This document shows positions 1 to 5,238 of a stretch of 7,993 nucleotides of DNA, piece after piece. The position numbers were made by a program, and so were the translations under genes. Each line of letters starts with the position of its first letter. Position 1 is the stretch's first letter. The notes under the pieces are model-generated. The model worked only from the letters and a program-made list of their open reading frames with translations, was not told the origin of the DNA and ran no database searches. Where the stretch lies: contig QWPU01000138.1 of the NCBI GenBank assembly GCA_003671065.1, positions 1-7,993 on the forward strand, read 5' to 3'. This stretch comes from Planctomycetota bacterium (GTDB taxonomy: Bacteria; Planctomycetota; Phycisphaerae; Phycisphaerales; SM1A02).

Positions 1-225
1 CGTGTTGCCGAGCGGCGGGTTGGCGGCGAGCCTCATGAACATCTCCTGCATGCAGTCGAGCGCGAACGACTCGTCGCGTCGCGTGATGCGCGCGATCGCT
101 TCGACGAGTTCCGAAGCGCAGCTGTCGTAGATCTCCGCCAGCGCATCGCGCGAACCAGAACGGACCGCGCGCGAAACCCGCGCGGCCCATTCGTCGTTTG
201 ATTCACGAGGCGCATCGGTGGTCAC
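1..225 (-). CDS. ECF-like sigma-70 factor, N-terminal part (runs off left edge)
   Basis: Only the first 75 residues are in the window; the gene continues beyond position 1. Residues about 29-70 resemble sigma-70 region 2: a helix of the kind 'DALAEIYDSCASELVEAI' followed by 'DESFALDCMQEMFMRLA', which fits the usual '(A/D)-E-D-(V/C)-x-Q-(E/D)-(V/M)-F-(M/L)-R-L' core-binding signature. Such factors bind core RNA polymerase and direct it to particular promoters. The start is a GTG at 223-225 whose last two bases are shared with the TGA of the upstream gene (GTGA overlap), which suggests translational coupling. No strong Shine-Dalgarno site precedes it. Regions 3 and 4 are outside the window, so the sigma subclass cannot be given. 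An overlapping open frame on the same strand at 33-215 is low-complexity and Arg/Ser-rich, and I regard it as a shadow. Confidence 0.72.
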   Translation of the reverse strand, partial: MTTDAPRESNDEWAARVSRAVRSGSRDALAEIYDSCASELVEAIARITRRDESFALDCMQEMFMRLAANPPLGNT

Positions 226-1490
226 TTTCCGCTGCTGCGTACGATCTCTTCGATGAGCGCGATCGAGTCCGTCGGGCCCTTCACGAAGAGAAGATTCGTT
301 GGCTCGTGGTAGCGGATCTTGACCAGTTGTTCCGATCCGGTTGACTCCATCGCGAAGTTGATCGCGTTGATGAGCGACTCGATTCCGCCGGTGTTGATGC
401 CCTCCCAATTGTTCAGATCGAACAACCGCTGCCCGATGTTTGTCACACCCGCGTACCCGTTCGCATTGAACTCCCGCGAGATCACCACGACCGGAAGCGT
501 GCCCAGATCGGCGCCTTGCTCTGATGACTTCTGTTCTGATGACTTCTGCTCTGGCAACTTCTGATCTTGGGAAACCACCGTCACAACGAGTCCCGCGTTG
601 TCGGCAAGCGGAATCGACTGGAGCGAGAGGAAGAACACCTCAGGCCGCACGCGTTCCACTGACAGCGGGGGAATAGTCAGGCTTCCCACCGATGCATCGG
701 CGAGAACGACGTTGCACCGCACGCTCGACTTGACGCGGGCGACGAGATCCTCGAGCGTTCCGCCTTCCCACGCGATGTTCACGGTCGAGCGCACAAGTCG
801 AGCAAGCTCCTGATCCTCGAGGAGCATTCGCGACTTCATATCCGCCGCCTCGAGCGTTTGAATCCGCGCGATATACGCGGGCAGCGCTTCCTTGAGCGCA
901 GCCTTCGCTTCCTCGACCTCCCACTGCATGCCGGAAAGTCGAACCATGCTGAGCGGAGCATCGAGTTCGCAGGTGACCGAGGAATTCCGGGCTGTGAGTT
1001 CCTCTGCAACATCCGCGATGAATTTGCTCACGAACGTGGATGTGAAGCGGTTCCGACCATTCGTCCCATCGTCGAAGCGCAGTCGCGTCTGGTTGGACAG
1101 CGCAATAAGCGCTGGGTCGATCGGGATGCGCACGAAGGTGTTCGCGCACAGCGCCCTGTGCTCCTTCATTTCGCCGCTGAAATTGCTCAGTGCTTGTAGA
1201 AGGTCGTCGCGGCTGCCGTTGAGTAAGTTGGGAGATATCAATTCCTGCTCGATCGACATGATGGTGCTACGGAGCTTCGCGAGCCGCTTCATGGAATCGG
1301 CATCAATAATTGCGTCCGTTGCGGTTGCATCTTTCACACCCGACGCATGTGCCGGCGCGGGTGGAGTTTCCTGCATGAGGAACGACGACGGCGCGGCGCC
1401 CGCTGTCGTTGCGAGCATGCAGGCGCAGGCAAAGCCAAAGAATGAGGATGAGGTGACGGCGGTCTGAAGTTGGCGTGTGGTGGAATTCAT
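222..1490 (-). CDS. Exported protein with secretin-like (STN/N-domain-like) segments
   Basis: The product is 422 residues long. A signal peptide is visible: a polar start, a hydrophobic stretch at about 15-30 ('FFGFACACMLATTAGA') and likely cleavage near residue 32. A helical charged region follows (about 65-115 and 185-235). Residues about 245-300 ('LEDLVARVKSSVRCNVVL...LSVERVRPEVFFLSLQSIP') resemble the STN domain found at the N-terminus of secretins and TonB receptors. Residues about 392-420 ('YHEPTNLLFVKGPTDSIALI') resemble the end of a secretin N-domain. There is no secretin barrel domain, so this is not a complete outer-membrane channel. A short Ser-Glu-Gln-Lys repeat lies at about 310-325. 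The start is set by GAAAGG at 1497-1502, 6 nt before the ATG. A longer reading from 1607 would start inside repeat copy A and is rejected. Its stop overlaps the sigma-factor start, so the two are probably co-transcribed. The role is unknown; a link to envelope sensing is inference. Confidence 0.8.
   Translation of the reverse strand: MNSTTRQLQTAVTSSSFFGFACACMLATTAGAAPSSFLMQETPPAPAHASGVKDATATDAIIDADSMKRLAKLRSTIMSIEQELISPNLLNGSRDDLLQALSNFSGEMKEHRALCANTFVRIPIDPALIALSNQTRLRFDDGTNGRNRFTSTFVSKFIADVAEELTARNSSVTCELDAPLSMVRLSGMQWEVEEAKAALKEALPAYIARIQTLEAADMKSRMLLEDQELARLVRSTVNIAWEGGTLEDLVARVKSSVRCNVVLADASVGSLTIPPLSVERVRPEVFFLSLQSIPLADNAGLVVTVVSQDQKLPEQKSSEQKSSEQGADLGTLPVVVISREFNANGYAGVTNIGQRLFDLNNWEGINTGGIESLINAINFAMESTGSEQLVKIRYHEPTNLLFVKGPTDSIALIEEIVRSSGK
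520..564. repeat. Three 15-bp tandem units inside the secretin-like protein gene
   Basis: Three successive 15-bp units start at 520, 535 and 550. On the plus strand the first two read TCTGATGACTTCTG plus one variable base, and the third is TCTGGCAACTTCTGA. On the coding minus strand they give a five-residue repeat of the type QKSSE (the least conserved unit reads QKLPE), a hydrophilic linker between the STN-like and C-terminal segments. Because the unit is a multiple of three, copy number can change without a frameshift. Confidence 0.8.
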
Positions 1491-1574
1491 AGTGGACCTT
1501 TCAACAGACAAACCGCGCTCGCGAAGCGAACCCGTCGCGGGATGTTGCAGTTTCGGGAAAATCACCTGCTTGGT

Positions 1575-1671
1575 GGGAAGAAAGGACAGGGAAGAAAGGA
1601 CAGGCATGCCATGCGGAGTGGTAGTTCAGGTGGGAAGAAAGGACAGGCATGCCATGCGGAGTGGTAGTTCA
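1575..1671. repeat. Tandem partial duplications of the left end of repeat copy A
   Basis: The left end of the dispersed element is repeated head to tail. A 14-bp piece (GGGAAGAAAGGACA) lies at 1575-1588. A 40-bp unit lies at 1589-1628 and is repeated exactly at 1632-1671, a period of 43 bp with a GGT spacer. The third unit continues into full-length copy A. The 40-bp unit covers the outer inverted repeat plus the following 'GCATGCCATGCGGAGTGG' segment. The two 40-bp units show no mismatch, so the duplication looks recent. This is not a CRISPR array: there are no regular unique spacers. Confidence 0.85.
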
Positions 1672-1745
1672 TAGCAATTTCGTCAATCGTCCGACCAAAA
1701 TGTTCTTGACCTGCAGTATGTAGTTGGATGCCTGTCTTCTGTCCC
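1632..1745 (+). repeat. Dispersed inverted-repeat element, copy A (MITE/REP-like)
   Basis: This is one of three related elements of about 115 bp in the window. The left terminus is GGGAAGAAAGGACAGGCATG. The right terminus is ATGCCTGTCTTCTGTCCC (1728-1745), a degenerate reverse complement of the left. The interior shares long blocks with copy B, including CGTCAATCGTC, GACCAAAATGTT and GCAGTATGTAGTT. There is no open frame of note inside, and I recognise no transposase in the window, so mobility, if any, would be supplied in trans. The left end points at the start of the secretin-like gene, with 84 bp between that start and the first tandem partial unit at 1575. Strand is given for the orientation in which GGGGAAGAAAGG is at the left. 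Confidence 0.8.
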
Positions 1746-1791
1746 TATCAAGATGACCGTCATGTGTGTCCAAGATTGGTGTGCAGGTCTA

Positions 1792-1810
1792 GCGCGACTA
1801 GCCATCGCGC
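1792..1810 (-). terminator. Hairpin just after the membrane-protein gene
   Basis: A perfect 6-bp inverted repeat (GCGCGA, 7-nt loop, TCGCGC) lies 7 bp beyond the stop codon of the minus-strand gene at 1818-2498. The position suits a transcription terminator. No T-tract follows it in the minus-strand direction, so it is not a classical intrinsic terminator. It could be an RNA 3'-end stabilising hairpin or chance. Confidence 0.35.
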
Positions 1811-1817
1811 CAACAGT

Positions 1818-2498
1818 TCAGATGGCGGAGGCGCTGGGGTTGGCGATCTGCTGCCGAAAGACGATCGCGAGCTTGTCGATCACTGCTTGGTAATCCTGGT
1901 AGCTGACCTGTCCTTGCTGGGCCCGCAGCGCCTTGATCTCGTTGGCTGCCGAAAAGAGCGATTCAGTCATTTGAATAGTGCTCGGTTGGTAGTTGATTCT
2001 CAGGCGCGGCCACAATTGCTGCAGTGTGTCGCTCTGCGCCCAGTTGAGAAAGTTGCCGAGCCAGATATTCACGCCGGTCTTGTCATGCGTGTAGATGGTC
2101 TTGTAGTCCTCGAAGATCTGGAAGATTGAGATGGCGAAGGCAACCTGATGCATGTCTTGGGAAGAGTTGATCGACAGATCCGGATACATCTCCGCCGGCA
2201 GCGTTCCCAGGTTGTCATAGTCTTGTGCGAGCCGCAGATTCGGGGTTATCCAAAGGTCCTTGATGATCTTGATGGTGGAGAGTTCCAAGGCCTGCTCGGT
2301 GGCGACCTCTTGGCTGCGTGCTTGGTGATACAGAGTCAATGCCACGAATAGCCCGGCGCCACCCGTTAGCAGCATCATTAATCGGTAGACAGTTGAATGC
2401 TCGATGGGCTCATCCGCCACCGGGCTCTGATAGAGCAAGTACACGAAGAATGCGCTGAGGGCAATCATCGCCAAGAGCAGATATCTCGAGAAGGTCAT
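1818..2498 (-). CDS. Small membrane protein with two N-terminal helices and a helical domain
   Basis: The product is 226 residues long. Two hydrophobic segments are visible at about 5-22 and 36-57, separated by an acidic loop. They are followed by a predicted cytoplasmic, mostly helical domain (60-226) with Trp/Tyr-rich patches ('DLWITPNLRLAQDYDN', 'FQIFEDYKTIYTHDKTG', 'LQQLWPRLRINYQPS'). This layout occurs in many uncharacterised bacterial proteins with two membrane helices and a helical tail; I cannot name a family. The start is set by AAGGGA at 2507-2512, 8 nt before the ATG; longer readings run into repeat copy B and are rejected. The protein is unusually glutamine-rich (20 Gln of 226) and its codons favour CTG, CAG and ATC more than the neighbours, hinting at a different origin (inference). 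It sits alone between repeat copies A and B, with a hairpin shortly after its stop. Confidence 0.75.
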   Translation of the reverse strand: MTFSRYLLLAMIALSAFFVYLLYQSPVADEPIEHSTVYRLMMLLTGGAGLFVALTLYHQARSQEVATEQALELSTIKIIKDLWITPNLRLAQDYDNLGTLPAEMYPDLSINSSQDMHQVAFAISIFQIFEDYKTIYTHDKTGVNIWLGNFLNWAQSDTLQQLWPRLRINYQPSTIQMTESLFSAANEIKALRAQQGQVSYQDYQAVIDKLAIVFRQQIANPSASAI

Positions 2499-2568
2499 CG
2501 TTTTTATCCCTTGTGAATGATCCGTGGGTCCGACACGAGGCGCGATTCTAATAACTGCGCGGCTCAGC

Positions 2569-2683
2569 GGGGAAGAAAGGACAGGCATGTCGTGCGGAGT
2601 GGCGGTTCGTCCCAATTCCGTCAATCGTCTGACCAAAATGTTGTTGATAGGCAGTATGTAGTTTGATGCCTGGCCTCTACCCC
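2569..2683 (+). repeat. Dispersed inverted-repeat element, copy B (MITE/REP-like)
   Basis: The left terminus is GGGGAAGAAAGGACAGGCAT and the degenerate right terminus is ATGCCTGGCCTCTACCCC (2666-2683). Including the flanking AGC on the left and CGCT-like bases on the right, the ends resemble those of copy C. The interior matches copy A over most of its length, with scattered substitutions. The left end lies 70 bp upstream of the start of the minus-strand membrane-protein gene. The right end lies about 8 bp from a truncated dockerin remnant. No clear target-site duplication is visible. Confidence 0.82.
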
Positions 2684-2690
2684 TCGCTCG

Positions 2691-2779
2691 ACAGTTGCGA
2701 ACTCGAACAGCAACGGCGACGGCGTGATCAGCGCGGCGGATCTCACTTTATGCTTTCGGGCTGGGGGCCTTTGTATTGA
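2691..2779 (+). pseudogene. Truncated, frameshifted dockerin-domain remnant
   Basis: In frame from 2691 the plus strand reads TVANSNSNGDGVISAADLT. This is a near-perfect dockerin calcium loop (N-x-N-x-D-G-x-I-x-x-x-D at 2706-2741). A one-base shift near 2747-2750 is needed to continue as 'MLSGWGPLY' followed by TGA at 2777-2779. The combined reading matches the tail of the intact gene downstream (YNGDNSVDAADL followed by LLLSSWG). There is no coding sequence upstream: the frame meets a stop inside repeat copy B at 2664-2666, about 27 bp before the remnant. It is best read as the 3' end of a decayed gene for a secreted dockerin-bearing protein, with its 5' part lost or displaced by the repeat-bracketed block. 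Confidence 0.68.
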
Positions 2780-2850
2780 CAGTGTGAGGCGAGCGGCGCG
2801 ATGAATGCCTGCCTTCACCTCGCGCGGGCAAAGTTTTTCTAACACCTTTG

Positions 2851-2871
2851 CCTCCCTGAGGAGGTTTTATT
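2851..2871 (+). terminator. Weak intrinsic-terminator-like hairpin
   Basis: A perfect CCTCC / GGAGG stem with a 4-nt CTGA loop is followed directly by TTTTATT. It lies about 70 bp after the stop of the dockerin remnant on the same strand, where the terminator of that former gene would be expected. The stem is only 5 bp, so the call is tentative. The GGAGG half also looks like a Shine-Dalgarno site, but only a very short open frame follows it. Confidence 0.35.
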
Positions 2872-2962
2872 GCTTTCTCTTCGAATTGTGGCAATCTAGG
2901 TCGTATCGACGCGTCAACTCGCGGACGCGGATTGACTCTTCGCTCACGAAGCACCTACACAC

Positions 2963-4051
2963 ATGCGCACTCCATTTCATCTCATCGCGTTCACTTGCAC
3001 ATTGAGCATCACAATGTTGACTAACTCCGCACTCGCGCAGTGGCAGCAAGCAACGGGTGTTTCGGGGCTGAACATGCAGTCGTTGATGTCGAAGGGCGCG
3101 ACGGTCTTCTCGGGCGGTGCAACGGGCGTGTATCGATCCACCAGTAACGCGCAGAGTTTCACCAGCTCCAACTCAGGCAACGACGCGACTGGTCCCACGC
3201 GCGGATTCACATCTGATCGCGCGTACCTCTACACCTGCACGAGCCAAGGTGTGTTTCGAAGTTCGAACGATGGTGCGTCGTGGATTGCAAAGAGCGCGGG
3301 ACTTACAAATCTGCTCTGTCACGGAATGGTTCAAACGCAAACGAAACTTTTCGTCTCTGGTCCCGCTGGAGTTTTTCGCTCTGACAATCAAGGCGACTCA
3401 TGGACAGCCGCAGGAATGGCGGGCATTGATACGCGCTGCATCACCGCGATTGACGCGACGCTGTTCGCAGGCACGAACGGCAGCGGCGTGTACAAGAGCA
3501 CGAACTGGGGCGCGTCGTGGACTGCGATCAACACGGGGCTCGCGTCGACAAACATTCGCGCGATCGAAGCGAAAGGCACCACACTTTTCGCAGGCGGACA
3601 AATTGGAACAGGCGTGTATCGCTCAACGAATCTCGGCGCGAGTTGGACTTTGCTCGCAGGCGGATTGAGTTCGGGTTCGTATCGCGGCTTCGCGCATGAC
3701 GATCGCTTGATCGTCGCGGGTTCCTTCGGCGGCGGCGTGTTCTATTCCGTCGACAACGGCGACAAGTGGACGCAGATCAACGGTGGTCTCACCGATCTCA
3801 CGATCTTCGATCTCGAGATTCATCAAGGCTACATCGTCGCGGCCACGAATACGCAAGGCGTGTTTCGCTACGCGATTTCAAACACGCTGAATCTCGCAGG
3901 AGATTCGTGCATTGACGCGGCGGATCTCAGCGTGCTCCTTGGCGCATGGGGATCATGCCGCGATTGCGCTGCGGATTACAACGGCGACAATTCTGTCGAC
4001 GCAGCTGACCTCAGCTTGCTGCTTTCAAGCTGGGGCGTGTGCGGGCTGTGA
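2963..4051 (+). CDS. Exported Asp-box (BNR/sortilin-type) beta-propeller with C-terminal dockerin-like tail
   Basis: The product is 362 residues long. A signal peptide covers about 1-25 (hydrophobic core 'LIAFTCTLSITMLT', cleavage after NSALA). Seven repeats of about 41 residues start with G-V-(Y/F)-(R/K/Y)-S at V56, V97, V137, V176, V218, V259 and V300. Five carry a clear Asp-box-type S-x-(N/D)-x-G-x-x-W turn (SSNDGASW, SDNQGDSW, STNWGASW, STNLGASW, SVDNGDKW); the first is degenerate and the last incomplete. Seven units suggest a seven-bladed propeller. Residues 310-360 form a two-part dockerin-like domain with 'AADLSVLLGAWG' and 'AADLSLLLSSWG' and cysteines at 316, 332, 335 and 360. The second calcium loop is intact (D338-N340-D342-D349); the first has Ala at position 3. 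No hydrolase catalytic residues are apparent, so an extracellular binding or surface role is more likely than an enzyme (inference). The start is set by the signal peptide; no strong Shine-Dalgarno site precedes it. Confidence 0.85.
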   Translation: MRTPFHLIAFTCTLSITMLTNSALAQWQQATGVSGLNMQSLMSKGATVFSGGATGVYRSTSNAQSFTSSNSGNDATGPTRGFTSDRAYLYTCTSQGVFRSSNDGASWIAKSAGLTNLLCHGMVQTQTKLFVSGPAGVFRSDNQGDSWTAAGMAGIDTRCITAIDATLFAGTNGSGVYKSTNWGASWTAINTGLASTNIRAIEAKGTTLFAGGQIGTGVYRSTNLGASWTLLAGGLSSGSYRGFAHDDRLIVAGSFGGGVFYSVDNGDKWTQINGGLTDLTIFDLEIHQGYIVAATNTQGVFRYAISNTLNLAGDSCIDAADLSVLLGAWGSCRDCAADYNGDNSVDAADLSLLLSSWGVCGL

Positions 4052-4098
4052 TGAAGTGAGGTTTGGGTACGGCGGTCGTCGCTCTGAGGTCCCATGGG

Positions 4099-4168
4099 CT
4101 GACATGGTCAGACACGCGCGACAGCTGACTCGCCGAGACTCTCTTCGATTGGCTTCACGCGCTGCGTG
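4099..4168. other. Hairpins in the convergent intergenic gap
   Basis: The 126-bp gap between the two converging genes holds two perfect 5-bp stems with 3-nt loops: CTGAC-ATG-GTCAG at 4099-4111 and CACGC-GCT-GCGTG at 4156-4168. The second lies 9 bp beyond the stop of the acetyltransferase gene. Neither has a T-tract on either strand. They are candidate bidirectional 3'-end structures, but stems this short also arise by chance. Confidence 0.25.
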
Positions 4169-4177
4169 CGAACGCTC

Positions 4178-5077
4178 TCATCCAAGCTCAAAGGTTGTGA
4201 TGCCGTACATCCAATCAAGTCTCAGCGCAGGCGCGGGGCCGCTGTATGTGCGCATCGTTGCGAAGACTTCGTGCATTCGATAGCGCTCCACTAACGCACG
4301 CGCGTCTGTGTTTGGCTCTGGGATATCCAACCAGAACAACTCGCCAGGCTGCAGTGTCGAAGCGAGTGAGCGAAAAATTGCATCCGCAGCGATCGGAGTC
4401 TTCGCGAAGAGCGGACCGATCTTGTGGCCTTGAAAACATTTGCGGATGAATCCGAATCCTTCGACAGCGTCGCCGTTCATCACAGCGCGTCCACTGCCAT
4501 CTGGTTGTGAAAGCCACGCTCGCAAGAAGGCGATGCGCGCCGCAGGGAAACAGGCACGATCAAGCATGGCGATGTGTTGCAGATCAACAGCGCGAGTGTC
4601 GATCGGGATGACATCATTCGCTTCGTACATCGCGTTCGCCACGACGCCTTCAAAGCGAATGTTCTTGTAGGCCGCGACGCGTCCGATCTGTGCATACTTC
4701 GTGATGTTCTCAAGCACGGCATCGCCACCGTGCACGCATCCAACCGCGTGTTGTCGCGCGTGTTCGTGAATCGCCATTCCATACCCAAGTCCGCGATGGG
4801 CTTCATCAACCAAGTAGCAGCCTACAAACGCGAAGGAGTCGTCATAACGAACCGCACTCACGCACGCGATCGGCTTGCCATCAAGTTCTCCCACGAAAAA
4901 ACCATCGGGGTGCGCGACGACAAACGACGCTGCGTCGTGCACTCCAGGATTCCAACCAGCATGACGCATGCGCGGAATCAGAATCTCATCGATCTCGCGC
5001 TGCGACATCGAACGAATCGCGTAGCGACCGCTCGCAAGATTCCGCGCAGCGTGACTCTGTGGGTCAAGTCGTTTCAT
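4178..5077 (-). CDS. GNAT-family N-acetyltransferase with Acetyltransf_18-like C-terminal domain (YitH-like)
   Basis: The product is 299 residues long, a usual length for this group. Residues 18-150 form a GNAT fold: 'GWNPGVHDAASF' (41-52), 'DGFFVGELDGKPIACVSAVRY' region (58-78), then the acetyl-CoA binding motif A 'GCYLVDEAHRGLGYGMAI' with R95-G-L-G-Y-G100, and 'AAYKNIRFEG' (135-144). The second half ends in 'MRTYSGPAPALRLDWMYGITTFELG', typical of the domain that follows GNAT in YitH-like proteins. The reaction would be acetyl transfer from acetyl-CoA to an amine; the substrate is unknown. The ATG at 5077 is preferred because family similarity begins about 17 residues later. The open frame extends to 5221, but its extra 48 residues come from repeat copy C and low-complexity sequence. 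No Shine-Dalgarno site is seen before 5077. The gene follows the 631-residue protein gene on the same strand, now separated from it by copy C. Confidence 0.88.
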   Translation of the reverse strand: MKRLDPQSHAARNLASGRYAIRSMSQREIDEILIPRMRHAGWNPGVHDAASFVVAHPDGFFVGELDGKPIACVSAVRYDDSFAFVGCYLVDEAHRGLGYGMAIHEHARQHAVGCVHGGDAVLENITKYAQIGRVAAYKNIRFEGVVANAMYEANDVIPIDTRAVDLQHIAMLDRACFPAARIAFLRAWLSQPDGSGRAVMNGDAVEGFGFIRKCFQGHKIGPLFAKTPIAADAIFRSLASTLQPGELFWLDIPEPNTDARALVERYRMHEVFATMRTYSGPAPALRLDWMYGITTFELG

Positions 5078-5120
5078 CGTGCAAAGCAGCGTAGTGGTGG
5101 AATGTCCAGCGCAAAGAGCA

Positions 5121-5238
5121 GCGCACAAAGGACAGGCATGTCGTGCGGAGTGTCGGTTCGCTGCACTTTCGTTGGTCGTGCGACTGAAATGTCCGTCAAT
5201 GGCAGAATGCGGTCGATGCATGTCCTTTCTTCCCCGCT
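5121..5238 (+). repeat. Dispersed inverted-repeat element, copy C (MITE/REP-like)
   Basis: The left inner terminus is AAAGGACAGGCATG (5127-5140) and the right terminus is ATGCATGTCCTTTCTTCCCC (5216-5235), followed by GCT. The two ends pair with one mismatch over the inner 13 bp, giving the best terminal inverted repeat of the three copies. The interior is the most divergent, but keeps TCGTGCGGAGTG, a GGTTCG block, a CGACTGAAATG block (against GACCAAAATG) and GGCAGNATG. The left outer end is eroded (GCGCACAAAGG instead of GGGGAAGAAAGG). It fills most of the 159-bp gap between the acetyltransferase start (43 bp away) and the 631-residue protein stop, which it touches. Confidence 0.8.

Noticed and set aside
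33..215. 60-residue minus-strand open frame rich in Arg and Ser
   Set aside because: It lies in another frame of the sigma-factor gene, which shows a recognisable family pattern and a coupled start; the 60-residue frame is low complexity.
892..1467. 191-codon plus-strand open frame opposite the secretin-like gene
   Set aside because: It is Ser/Ala-rich, has no family resemblance, and is explained as the complement of a gene with a signal peptide and a Shine-Dalgarno site.
1517..1541. Operator formed by the small palindromes CGCT-CGCGA-AGCG and CCCG-TCG-CGGG upstream of the secretin-like gene
   Set aside because: Four-base arms are expected by chance in GC-rich sequence, and nothing else supports regulation there.
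1575..1745. Short CRISPR-like array from the repeated GGGAAGAAAGGACAGG units
   Set aside because: Repeat spacing is irregular (14 then 43 bp), there are no unique spacers of constant size, no cas genes, and the same sequence recurs singly elsewhere.
2776..2804. Sigma-70 promoter (TTGACA at 2776-2781) for the propeller gene
   Set aside because: The -35 match is perfect, but the hexamer 17 bp downstream is poor (about 3 of 6) and it overlaps the dockerin remnant; not convincing alone.
1575..5238. Transposase gene for the repeat elements
   Set aside because: I looked for Y1 (HUH) or DDE motifs in all supported reading frames and saw none; the elements are only about 115 bp and non-coding.
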